Positions 22,681 through 33,487 of a stretch of 64,000 nucleotides of DNA are shown piece after piece; position 1 is the stretch's first letter; every line of letters begins with the position of its first letter. The translations under genes and the position numbers were made by a program. The notes beneath the pieces were generated by a model. That model saw only the letters and a list, made by a program, of their open reading frames with translations, did no database searches and was not told where the DNA came from. The stretch covers positions 150,733 through 214,732 of the forward strand of contig GG745370.1 in NCBI GenBank assembly GCA_000151295.1, written 5' to 3'. The DNA is from Allomyces macrogynus ATCC 38327 (lineage: Eukaryota > Blastocladiomycota > Blastocladiomycetes > Blastocladiales > Blastocladiaceae).

Positions 22681-23236
22681 TCACAGGAGTTCCTTGGGAA
22701 CCAAGCTGGTATATCCCATTTTGGCAACGCTTGGAATTGTGCTGTAGTAATCTTTCAGGCGAGAATCGATTTCTTTAACCAATTCTTCAACGGTTGCTTT
22801 CTCAGTTTCGAGCTGGCGATTCTCCTCCTTAAGGACGCTGATGTCCTTGTCCTAGGACTCATAAAAGGTTTGTACAACTTTGGCAGCCCCGACACCTGCA
22901 GTTGCTTCTGCAACTTCCGGATCCGAGGTCAAAACGCCTTTGTGAATGGCGGGTCCGGCAAGAGCCACAGATCCTGCGATGATAGCTGCCACACCATGGC
23001 AACTCGCTGCGCTTGGCCTCAATGGTATCGATGGGCCAGCTAGCGTCTGGCGGGTGCATCAAGCAGCAGTTCCACGCCGGGTGTGAGATCTTGGTCAAAT
23101 TCAGGTAACGCGCGCTCAGTTGGAGAGCCTTGGCAAGAGACGTCAACCTCGTCATCATGTGCAGTTCATACAACTGGAGGCAGTGCCATAAGCCATTGCA
23201 AGACGAATTTGACCATGGCTGCCATTGCATCGTCAC
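22681..23236 (-). pseudogene. recently decayed gene with a coiled-coil C-terminus
   Basis: One minus-strand frame gives AAIIAGSVALAGPAIHKGVL, then a Glu/Lys-rich coiled coil (SVLKEENRQLETEKATVEEL and on), ending at the stop at 22681. A single TAG interrupts it at 22852-22854, between FYES and DKDISVL. Upstream, a different frame (LTSLAKALQLSARYLNL to DTIEAKRSELPW) also looks coding, so at least one frameshift is present as well. The function is unknown and the family is not recognised. The base composition is poorer in GC than the intact genes nearby. Confidence 0.45.
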
Positions 23237-23252
23237 ACATTCCCATCAAGAT

Positions 23253-23268
23253 CCCCCCCCCCCCCCCC
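23253..23268 (+). repeat. poly-C tract (C16)
   Basis: Sixteen cytosines in a row, followed by AATAATTT. Homopolymers of this length are unstable and are hard to sequence, so the exact length is uncertain. Confidence 0.9.
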
Positions 23269-23362
23269 AATAATTTGTATGTATTGTAAAATATATGCTT
23301 CCGCCGTTCGGGCGGCCAGAAAAACAAGACCTGATTGTTGGACCTGGTCTGCATCTTACCCA

Positions 23363-23809
23363 TCACTCCAACCAGAGTTTCACCTGCTCGCCCACCATCA
23401 CATCAACCGTCCCCATTTGGAAATGGCGCTCCCTGACGGCATCCCTAATGGACTCCGCAATCTGCGTTCCTGAAAATGACTCGTTTCCAGAGACCACGTC
23501 AATCGCAACGACACGCGATAATGGTGCGGGTACTGGTCCAGGGTGCAGATTTGACCAGTGCATCACCAGTGGGCCAATTTTGGGCTGACGGGTTTCGTGT
23601 GAGCTTATGCGCGACCGCGCCCTGAGAAGTACTGAGGACGCGGCCATTCCAGATGGAGAGTTTGTGGGTGCAGGCGCAGGTGCGGAATGATGTGTTGAGA
23701 ATCCTGGGTCAGGGTCACTCCATGAGCAGAAAAACACGGTGGACCCTGATTGCAAGCGTGACGCGCGCACTGAGCCGGGAGATTGGTCGGAGAGCGCCGC
23801 TGTGCCCAA
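23363..23809 (-). other. uncertain open frame
   Basis: The last about 50 codons before the stop at 23363 look protein-like: VVAIDVVSGNESFSG, then TQIAESIRDAVRERHFQ and VMVGEQVKLWLE. The upstream part is Ser/Pro-rich and could be chance. No homologue recognised, no start codon that convinces me, and no partner exon found. It could be another decayed gene. Confidence 0.25.
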
Positions 23810-23901
23810 GGCGGCAAGACCACGCTGGAAACATTGCGAAAATCGTGCATTGAATGACAGTCAAAAACAGAGTCGACGCGCGAGCAAAAAAAAAAACGAC
23901 G

Positions 23902-24463
23902 TCAACCATCATCGGCTTCCATTCCACTAGCATCACTCTCCGCACCTTCTTCCGCTCGTTTCGGTTCGACGACTGCGAGTTCAACGGCTCTTGCGACAAT
24001 TTGGGCCTCGCGCGTAAGCACGGCCGTGTAATGCTCAGCGTCACCAAGTTCCTGAACCACACACACACGGTGAGTTTTCAAACCAGCCCAATCGCGCACC
24101 ACCAAGGACCTCTCGTACCATTAGCGACCCATTCAATCCATCGAGCAACTCGCTCCACGCCGCGACATTGGCCTGCAGGGCGAGGACCTCGGCATGCGCC
24201 TTTTGCGCGGTCTGCAGGACACGGTGTTGCTGATGAAGAACGTCGGTGCAGCTTTCCGTGACGTGGTCGTGTAGTTGTTGCGATGCCGAGAGGAGCGCGC
24301 GGTTCGCGTCGCGCCAGCTCTTTTCTGCGCGGCGCGTGATGATGTCGTGTCAGTCGATGGGCAGAGCGGCGCGGCGAGAGCAGAAAGGGGTGGACTGACC
24401 CAAGTGGAGCGATTCGCGCTTGCGGTCGTCTTGGTAGCGCGTGTAAAGATCTTGCAGGTTCAT
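23902..24463 (-). CDS. BLOC-1 complex subunit 1 (BLOC1S1/GCN5L1-like)
   Basis: Subunit of BLOC-1/BORC-type complexes acting on endosome and lysosome positioning. Three exons, 24463-24400, 24324-24119 and 24051-23902, join in frame to 139 codons, close to the usual 125-155. After MNLQDLYTRYQDDRKRE, the helical core includes QLHDHVTESCTDVLHQQH and then ELGDAEHYTAVLTREAQIV. This matches the animal protein's EIGDVENWARSIELDMRTI region in spacing and charge pattern. The tail is short and acidic. The introns are 75 and 67 bp. It is divergent from GPN2, 479 bp away. The exon joins are mine and no single open frame covers the gene. Confidence 0.75.
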
Positions 24464-24942
24464 AGTCGCAGGCGATCGCGCTCGGGTCGGTTGCTCGCTG
24501 GCAGAACGTGATCAGCCGTGCACGCTGGGCAGCAAGTCGAGTTGACGCTTCACAATATTTTGCGACAGGACGTTGCTTGTCGCCGTGTTATGATCCAGGT
24601 CATGGCCGCGCTGCAGCTCGCTGCCGAGGGTGTGTTCGGTGCGGCAGAAACAGACCGCGCCGGCTTTGTAGGGCCGCGTCACTGGCACGTGCGAGTGGCG
24701 TGGACACCCAGGCCACATTATGTCAGAGAACTTCGAAGGCTGGATTGTTTTCTGACAGCGGCTCTTCAACTGGACACCGAGCTGCAAGATCCGACCTGAC
24801 GGCCAACGATACGAGCGTCTCGGCTTGCTGCAATAAGGCGCAACATTTGGATCAGGCATTGCCCAGCATATTTCGGCGATTTGGTCGCAATCGACAAGCC
24901 AGTCAACTCAGCTCCACCCGTCAATCTGTTCCTTCGCCAAGA
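24464..24942. other. divergent promoter region of BLOC1S1 and GPN2
   Basis: 479 bp with no convincing gene. The open frames crossing it are shadows of neighbouring coding sequence. Confidence 0.5.
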
Positions 24943-26193
24943 ATGCCGTTTGGTCAAGTCGTGATTGGCCCGCCCGGGTCGGGCAAGACGACCTACTGCC
25001 ACACGCTGCACGAAGTGCTCAACGGGCTCGGTCGGTACGGTCCTTGACCGACCCCAGACACTCTAATATCGGCCATCCTGATCCGCCCGCGACCATTTTC
25101 CAAAGGAAGACGGTGATCGTCAACCTCGACCCTGCCAATGAGCGCGTGCCCTACCCGTGCGCCGTGAACCTGGCCGACCTGATCCGGCTCGAAGACGCCA
25201 TGGACGAGTTTGGATTGGGTCCGAACGGGGGGATCATGTACTGCATGGAGTACCTGGCCGCAAATATTGACTGGTTGCTCGAGCAGCTCAAGCTGTACCA
25301 GGACGCGTACCTGCTGTTTGATTTGCCGGGCCAGGTGGAGCTGTATTCGCACCATTCGGCGGTCAAGCAGGTGCTGCAGACGCTGACCAAGCACAAGTAC
25401 CAGGTGCGTTTTGGCGGGTTTGGTCAGTTCTCTGCGTCGAGATCTCCTCTCGACTGACCGTGCTGTTCGATCCCGCAAATACTAGCTCGTGGTCATGCAC
25501 CTGACCGACGCGCACCACTGCACCGATGCCGGCAAGTACATTTCCGTGGTCCTGACGGCGCTCCGGTCAATGCTGCACCTGGAACTGCCGCAAGTGAACG
25601 TGCTCTCGAAAATCGACCTCGCCGAAGCCTACGGCCGATTGGCGTTCAAGCTCGACTACTACACGGACGTGCAGGACCTCGACCAAATCGTGCGCGACCT
25701 CGACGCGCACCCGATGCTAGCGCGGTACGCCAAACTCAACCGCGCGTTGTGCTCGCTCATCGATGACTACTCGCTCGTCGCGTTTGTGCCCTTGGCCGTG
25801 CGCGACGCGGTCACGGTCCGCGCCGTGATTGCGCTCGCCGACAAGGCCGGTGGGTACATGTACGGTCCCGCTGGTGGGGACCCAGATCCGGCGGCGACGG
25901 CGGTGCGCGCGGCATTGGCGCAGTACGATGTGCTGGACGTGCACGAGGCGCATATCGAGGGCGCGCGCAGAGACCGCGTGGTCGATGGCGGGCACGGGAT
26001 GGATGACGCGGATGACGAGGATTTCATGGATGGCGGGATGCATGCGATGTGGGCGCGGATGCAGCGCGATGTGGTGAAGGTCGAGGCAGGTGAGGGGAGG
26101 AAGAAGAAGACGGGCGAGGGCAACGAGAGCGCGCCGAGGAGGACGCTCGAAGCGCCGCTCGATGTGCGCGACGTGCTGGAGCGGCTGGGGTGA
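24943..26193 (+). CDS. GPN2: GPN-loop GTPase 2
   Basis: Cytoplasmic GTPase needed for assembly and nuclear import of RNA polymerases. Exons 24943-25034, 25106-25403 and 25486-26193 join to 365 codons. It begins MPFGQVVIGPPGSGKTT, with G1 at about residues 9-17. VNLDPANERVPYPCAV follows, then the diagnostic Gly-Pro-Asn loop GLGPNGG (about 67-73) and G3 DLPGQVEL (about 103). MHLTDAHHCTDAGKYIS and NVLSKIDL (G4-like SKID) complete the domain. The opening MPFGQVVIGPPGSGKTTYC is characteristic of GPN2 rather than GPN1 or GPN3. The C-terminus is about 50 residues longer than in animals, with an acidic DDADDEDF patch. Confidence 0.92.
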
Positions 26194-26840
26194 AGAGTGT
26201 CCTGTCTTTCCGAACAGCACATGCAATAAAGATCGTTTAGGGAGCAGGCTTCCAGCACAACACGGCCGGGCCGTGCAGACTGGCACCAACAACAGCCGAG
26301 AGCAGCTGCGCCTGCGCCGGCGCCGGCACCGGTCAGTTCGGCGACCCGCAACGCCGCCGTCGCCGCCGCGATTCCCGTCCGCACTGCCCGCGAAACGGCG
26401 CCGCTACTTGCTGCATTCTCGGCGCCGCCGCCGCACGAACCACGCGCTGCCCGCTCGCGCGCGCCAACGACCGGCGCCACCACGGTTCCACTCCACGGGC
26501 AACCCGCCGCCGCCCCTGGTTCCGAACTCACCGAACCCGCGAACCGCCGCGCCGCCACTTGCTCCTGCCCCCGCCGCACGCAACCTGCTCGCTCGTGCGC
26601 GCGACCGTGCGCTCGATTCGATCTCGACTCGACTGTTTGTGAGGGGTCGCCACGCTGTTGCGAGCTGGCCGTACATGGTGGTGGTGGTGGCTGCTGTCCG
26701 ACCCTGACGCTCGGTTTGGATTGCTCCCTGCTCCACGTCCGACCCCGACCCCGCCGCCGACTCTGCCCTCGTGCCCGCCGCGCGCGTGAGACGCTCGTGA
26801 AACCAGACCCAGACGCGACCCCGCCGCCGACGCTGCGACC
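26194..26840. other. intergenic, GC-rich
   Basis: 647 bp between two genes on the same strand. The frames here are Arg/Pro-rich without domains. AATAAA at 26225-26230, 32 bp after the GPN2 stop, is a plausible polyadenylation signal. Confidence 0.45.
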
Positions 26841-29800
26841 ATGGACGCGCCGATCCGCCCCCGCGGCCACGGGCCGGAGCCCCGCGCGGTCGGCCTCCTC
26901 GGCGACCGCGGCCACCACGTCCACGACAGCACCGACCGCGCTGAGCATCCCCGTCGTGCAACGCCGCGCAGTGACAGGTCATTTCGCGGGCGCCGAATGG
27001 GGTGCACTGCTGCTCACGACCAACGGCGCGGCCAACATCCAGCTCTACCAAATCGACCCGCAGTCGTTTACGCTCATCAAGATTGCCGAGTGCCATCTCG
27101 GCGCGAATTTGCACGGGCTCGAGCGCCTACGGATTGGCATGTCGCCCAAGGACTATATCTTGGCCGCACTCGAGGGCGGCGCGATCCTGATTCTCGAGTA
27201 TAACCCGAAAACCGTGCACTTTGAACTGATTGATTCAGAACGGTACCAGTCGACGCACCACCCCTGGCTGATTTGGGGGAGGAACATGACCAGGGATTGG
27301 CGGTCGCGGTGCGTGCTGATTGGTACGTTTTCGTGTCTGTGATGGAGTAAGAGAGGGCCTTGCTCGCGTCGCGTCCGGCTCACGCTCCGAATCTGAACAG
27401 GTAACGTCGAGGACTGCAAGATCGTCTACATTCTCGTCGACCCCGTCGAGACCAAACTCTCCGTGTCCCTACCCATGGTCGACGCGATCCCGGGCGCCGT
27501 GCTCTACTCGGTCGTGTCCGTCGAAATGGCCTGGCGCAACCCTGTTTTCGCGTGCCTCGAGGCCTACCTGCCCGCCTCCAAGTCCGGCCGCCCGCCATCC
27601 CTGCACCTCGACAATGCGGCCACGTCGGCGGCCTCGCGCGAAGAGGCCATCATGACAGGCGAAAAAATGCTCGTCTACTTTGAACTCGACCTCGAGCAGA
27701 ACCAGGCGTTCCGGCGGTGGGACCAGCGCGTCGACGTGTCCGCTAACATGGTGATCCCCGTGCCCGGCGACGCGGGGGGAGTTCTCGTCTGTTCCCGCAA
27801 CCAGGTCGTTTGGATGCACGAGCGCCGCACGCCGCAACAGGTGCCGATCCCGCGGCACCCGTCGCTCGACCTGGAAGCCGACGTCTACCTCGTCTCCTCG
27901 ACCACCGTGCGGCTCGGCACAGGTTCGACCGACGGTGCGACCGGGACCGGGTCTGGGTCCGGCGCCAACGGGGCCATGATCCTCGTGCAATCGATTTTCG
28001 GCGACGTCTACCAGATCGAATTCGCCGACCATGTCCTGACGATCAAGTTCTTTGATGCGATTCCGCAGTCGGAGCAGTTGTTCCTGCTCAGCAACCGGTT
28101 CCTGCTCGCATGCTCGCTGTTCGAGTACCCGCGCGTCTACTACCTGCTGTCGGTCACCGATGATGACGACCCGGACCAGCCGCGGTACTCGGCGCTCGAC
28201 AAGACCGACAAGGAGGACGCGTATTTCCGCCCGCGCCCGTTGCGGCACTTGACGTCGACGCTCTATCTCACGCAGAACGGCGCGCCTACCGCCGGCGGCC
28301 CCGCTCCGCGGCGGGCACCGTCGTCGGCGTCCCCGGCGATGCGCACGGGCAGTTCTGCCTCCGACCCGTCCACCGCCGCCGCGGGGGGCCGTCGGGTACT
28401 ACCGCGGCCCGTCGCTGCACGCGCGCACACCTCCCGCGAGTTACGCCAACGGCCGCCCGTCGCCGCCGACCGTCTACGCGTCGGCGGCGCGAGCTCGCCG
28501 GCGTTCACGCATCAGCAGCCGCTCCTGACCCCGCCGCCGGGATACGCGTACAGCGCGCCGATGCCATCGCCGCCGCCGGCTTACTCGGCAGTCCGCCAGG
28601 GTTACCAACAGCAGCCACAGCGTGCGGCGACGTCGTCGGGCGCCTACGCACGCCGGCAGCCGAATGGTGCGGTAGCGGCGGGGTACGCGCCGCCGCAGCA
28701 CCGGCACTCGATGCTCGCGAACCCGAATGTGGGGCAGCGGCTGGTTCAGCAGGGGCACGGTGGCGGGATGCAGCAGCAGCAGCCGCCGGGGTACTACCGC
28801 GTGCCTGGTGGGCGGCCGCAGGCGCAGGCGCAGGCGTGGCCGCAACAACAGCAACAGCAGGTGCCGCACCCGCAAGCGCACCCGCAGTACGGGTACGCGC
28901 AGCTGCCGCCGCCTGGTACCCCCGCGGGCGCCATGTCGTCGCGTCAGTCGTCGCTCGCGTACCGGCAACAAGTGTTTGAGGGCGCGCGCACCGCGTCGGT
29001 CCGTCGCCCACGGTCGCAGATCGTGCACCCGGGCCAGGCACCGGTCTCGGCGGTCCCGCCGCGCATGGTCCAGGCGGACCTGTTGGCGAAACGACAGTCG
29101 TCGTTGCGCCGCACGTCGCCGCCGCGCGTCGATTGGAATGGGAGCAGCGGCGTCGTGGCCCCACCACCGCCCACGCAAGATTTGGTCACGCCGCCGCCGA
29201 TGCAGAGTAACGATTCGGGCACGGCCGCGGTCGTGGTCGGTGGGCGTGCGGAATCGCCCGTCGCGTCGGTCGCGGACAGCGGCGTGGTTCCGTCCGAGGA
29301 GCAGCCTACCGCGCCGAGTCCGGCGGTTTCCGTCGACGACGCGAAACTGCGCAAGGCGATGGAACTGCGCATGTATATCGCGAACGAGGTCTACGAGACG
29401 GAGCAGTCTTACGCGGAGCTCTTGGCGACCATGGAGGACAAGATCCGCAAGCCGATTGAGGACCAGAAGCTCGCGCCGGCCGTGTTCTGCCGCATGGTCT
29501 TTTACGGGATTGCCGAGTTGCGGCTCTTTGCGAAACAGTTTCTCGACGACCTCGCGGCGCTCATGGCCAACTGGGACGACACATCGCAGCTCGGCCCGCT
29601 GTTTCTCGCGCACCGCGACGACTTTGCCGTGTTCCACAAGTTTGTCGACAATTATGCCAACGCGCTGTCAATGGTGCGGCGCGGTGAAGAGGCGAATCCG
29701 GCGTTTCGCGCGTTCAACGAGCGGTGCAAGTCCTCGAAGGACACGCATCGCCAGTCGGTCCAGGATTTCTTGATTTTGCCGATTCAGCGCGCGACGCGGT

Positions 29801-32209
29801 ACCCGCTGCTGCTCAAGGACGTGCGCAAGCATACGCCCGAGGACCACCCGGATTATCCGGTGCTGACGATGGCGCTGGAAATGATGAATGAGATGGCCGC
29901 GCAGGTGAACCACGTCAAGCAGCACGAGGAGGAGATGACGCGCATGTTCACCATGTTTAAGCAGGTGGAAGGGTGCCCGCCGAACGTGATCAAAGTACGT
30001 GTCCCGTCGTGCCTCGCGCGGATGGGGGTGTTGAGAGCATATTGTTCTCGGAACTCACTTAGAGTGATTATGCTCGTGATTGTAGTACACGCGCCGCGTC
30101 ATTCTCGAGGCCGAAGTCGCCGACGTCTCGTCCGGGCTCGTGTCGCTGGTCGGCATGGGCATGGGCATGGGCGGCGCGCTGAAACCGGCCTACCGGCTGT
30201 TCCTGCTCTCGGACCTGCTCTTGCTCGCGAAAGTGCACAAGAAAAAGTTGAAGTTCGTGCGGCTGCTCGATCTCGCCGACATTGACTTTACCGAAGAGCC
30301 GCGCGGGCTCGTGTGCTCGCTGACGATCAAGCCCGAGTCCATGTCGTCGCAGTCGCTCACGCTCGTCAACAAGCACCAGGGCGAGTCCGGGTCGGTCCTG
30401 CAGCTGCACTACGCGTTTGCGTTCCACGACGACAAGGCGCGGCACGGGTTCACGCTGGCCATCACGTCCAAGATCCGCGCGACGGCAGAACAGCGAGCCA
30501 AGGAGGGCGGCGTGTTTTCGCTGCCGAGGACATTGACCAAGGCTCCCGCTGCAACGGCAGCGTCGGTCGACAATGAGGCGACGACACCGACGACCCCCGT
30601 TGGTGCAGTTCCGCACGTGTCGTCGCCGCTCGCACAGGCGCCGCTGACCGTCGACGTTGTCGTCGCGGACGACGCGGCATCGACGGCCGCGGGCAAGGCG
30701 CACCGGCCCGTGTCACTGACTTTGCCCGCGCTCTCAATCGCGTCGTCGGCATCGTCGCGGCCCATGTCCGGCGCGCCCGTCCTGCCGCTGTCGATCCCGG
30801 TGCCCGGCGGGGGTGCTGCGGGCCGGCCCGAAATCACGACCCCAGTGGTTGCGCGGTCGCCGCGGCTCGCGCCGCCCGAGATCGACGACGAGGGCGTCTG
30901 GCCGACGTTGCCGATGATTGCGACGTCACCGCGGTCGTCCACGATGAGTGCGGTCGCGGGCGCAACGCGGATCGCGCTCGTGCCGGCGAGCCCGGGCCCG
31001 AATCGTCGCACGTCGTTGATTGTCCTGACGGGTGGGAATTCGTCCGAGTCGTCTGCAAGTGAATGTGACGATGACGAGGATTACGAGGATGCGGAGGAGG
31101 AGCTGGGCGATGGCGAGGACGTCGACGGGGAGGTGAAGGATAAGGGCATGTCGGCGCTCTCCGCGCGCGTCAGCGGCGCCGACCGGTGCCGCGTGTCGCT
31201 CGGCGACGACGTGGAAACGGCGTTCTCGTACCTCGACATGAACGACGAGGAAGTGGTGCCCGTGCCCGTCCCGCCGCCGACGGCCGTCGATGGGGACGAC
31301 GAGTACGCGCAGTTTCCGGAGGAACTCGCGTCGGCGCCGCTCCCGCCGCCGATTCCGTCGGTCGATTTGGACATGCCGCGAGAAGCGTCGCCGGAGATGA
31401 TCCGCGACGGGTCGCCGACGCCGACGATCGTTGCGCGGTCGCTCGACTTGGAGCTCGGTCCCGACCCCGCTGATGTGCCAGAGGCGACGGCGCGCAACCG
31501 CCGGTCGTTCACGATGCCGCGCGCCAGCACCGACCTCGAGGCCGCTGCGGCCGCGGCCGTTGCCGCGACCACGGCCCCCGTCCCGCCGGTACCCGCAACC
31601 GCTGCCGCGACCGCCGCCACGCCGTCCGCGATCCCGAGACAGCACCCGATGCTGCGCAAGGCCGCGTCATTCCGGCAACTCACGCGGTCGGATACGGCGC
31701 TGACGACGTCGATCCGGCTTCTCTTCTCGTCCTCGTCGTCCGAGGACCGCCCGGCGCACCCGCTCGCATCCAGCGCCCCCACCACGCGGCACGCGTCGCA
31801 GGACATGGATGGGGCCGTGAGCCCGGAAACCTTGACCCCGACGCCCGCGTCATCGAACGGATCGCTCTCGTCACGATTGCGGTCCGGGAAACTGCTGCGC
31901 CGTGCCGCGTCGCCCGCTGACCCCGAAGCGGTCGCAGCCGCGACGCCGCGCGTGATTGTGTCACCTGCGGCGTCGCCGCCACCGACCCCGCCGCCACCAC
32001 CGCCGCCAGCATCGTCTGCCGCTGCAGCGGTCGCGGGGAAGTCGGTCTCGGGCCGTGGCAAGCACCGGCGTGGCGCGTCGGATGCGAGTTTGGCGGCACC
32101 TGGGGAGGGGGACGCGGCGGGGAAACCGCCGGGGACGGCGAGGAAAATGTCGTGGACGGCGGCGTTTGGAATCAAGCGAGGGAAGTCGGCGTCGAGTGTG
32201 GCGGATTGA
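26841..32209 (+). CDS. chimeric gene: SF3B3/RSE1-like N-terminus joined in frame to a RhoGEF (DH-PH)
   Basis: Exon 1 (to 27322), exon 2 (27401-29994) and exon 3 (30086-32209) join in frame. From about 26930 to 28260 the protein follows the first beta-propeller (MMS1_N) of splicing factor SF3B3. Landmarks are KDYILAALEGGAILILEYNP, CKIVYILVDP, WRNPVFACLEAYLP, and DKEDAYFRPRPLRHL (SF3B3 has TFFFQPRPLKNL). The SF3B3 match then stops. A Pro/Gln-rich stretch leads without a stop into a DH domain (about 29340-29960, with QDFLILPIQRATRYPLLLKDV) and a PH domain (about 30090-30480, AYRLFLLSDLLLLAKV), followed by a long Ser/Pro tail. DH-PH proteins activate Rho GTPases. No in-frame ATG precedes the first exon. 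ATG 26841 has ideal context but is one base out of frame. Two genes fused by rearrangement or assembly is a real alternative. Confidence 0.7.
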
Positions 32210-32760
32210 GAGAGGAGGGAGAGAAGAGTGAGGTGGGTTGGTAACATATACGTAGCGAAAAGATGGCGGTTGTGCTCTTGGTTGTTCGTTCTTTTGTTGG
32301 ATGTCACCCTGTCGTGGCCCTGGTGCTTGGCCTCGCGCATGCAACCATGAAAAAAGGGATTGGTGGAACCGCCCACACGAACGACCGTTGTTGGCGAAAG
32401 GTGGGAAATGACAGATTGTCACTGCCAAAGATTACCTTCAATGATGACGCACTGGAGCATTATTGACCACAGCGACAGGGCTTGAACCTCGGAAGTCTCA
32501 TCTGTTGTCCATCTCTATTTGTTGCCTGCTGGCATCCAAAATGCAGCAGTCCATGGTTGACGCATGCGCAAGAATTGGCGCCCTGACTAACCAAGAATCA
32601 GCAATGGCAGCCTTATCCATGAATCAATTTGCGGGCAGCCAACGTGAGGGGAGGATGGGGCATCAAGATAGGATGGCGGGTCAGCAAACATCCCTCGCGC
32701 ATGGATGTGGCCACACGTCATGCAAAATAACATCGAAGTCACGATGTTATTCAAGAGGAC
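32210..32760. other. intergenic, with a weak B-box-like sequence
   Basis: No gene recognised. Near 32475-32495 the minus strand reads GGTTCAAGCCC, which fits the B-box consensus, but its stem is imperfect and no tRNA can be folded. Confidence 0.35.
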
Positions 32761-33309
32761 TTGAAGCCAAATGAGCAATCAGGCGAGCTTCAAGTCGTCG
32801 TTCTTCCAACCCACAAATGTCAGTCTCCGTGGCGAATGAACAAAATCGAGTTGACTGGGTTGGCTCTGCCGAAAAGCTCAAATTTTTCCGACCCACAACA
32901 AGGTGACTTGCCGCGTCCGTTCCTGCGCGCCGCGACGAAGCAAAATACCATGATGGGTTCGCCGATCACAATGGTCCCGCATCTTCGATTAGCCGCCTGG
33001 TTGTCTCCGCACTTTGAGCTGCTGCAAAAGTGCACGTTGCCTACTCTCGAATCAGCCGAGGTGGTCATCTCCTCCCGCGTCTGGTAGCGAGCGGCGATGC
33101 ATGTTCATCGGTGCGTGCCAATTCTCAGGCGGTTGGCCGTCGTTACGACAGGTATGGGGAAACAACCATGGTCACATTGCCATTGATGTTGACCGACGCG
33201 ATCCGCGTCAACGCGCCACTTCTGCACGATTTACAGAGACCGTGGCTGAGAATGCACGCAAGCTCATGAATGAATCGAGACCGGTCAAGGTGTTTGCGTA
33301 GATGTATTA
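32761..33309 (+). pseudogene. C-terminal fragment of the F-box-like family
   Basis: HFELLQKCTLPTLESAEVVI matches LFEILRECTLPALEHMTVLV of the 56.7-58.4-kb copy. LRRLAVVTTGMGK matches TRLAVVATGIDR. TMVTLPLMLTDAIRVNAPLL matches PMVLVPQDISDAMRAREPLL. The three matching pieces lie in different frames and one is followed by TAG, so the copy is dead. Only the C-terminal third is present. Confidence 0.6.
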
Positions 33310-33487
33310 GTATTCTTTTTTTCCTGCATCGGTGCCGCTGATGGCCCAAGACTGGAGGTGCGATCATTGAACAGTGGTAGCGGAAATGGGAATGTTACGA
33401 CCTGGCAAAGGACAATCGTGTGCTGCAGCTGGGTATTCAATGAGAATGGCCTTGAGCCCAAATTCCCGACGTTGATTTATTCTGCCC

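Noticed and set aside
26930..28260. DDB1 rather than SF3B3 as the identity of the propeller
   Set aside because: AVTGHF resembles DDB1, but CKIVYIL, NPVFACLE and the FRPRPL motif fit SF3B3 much better.
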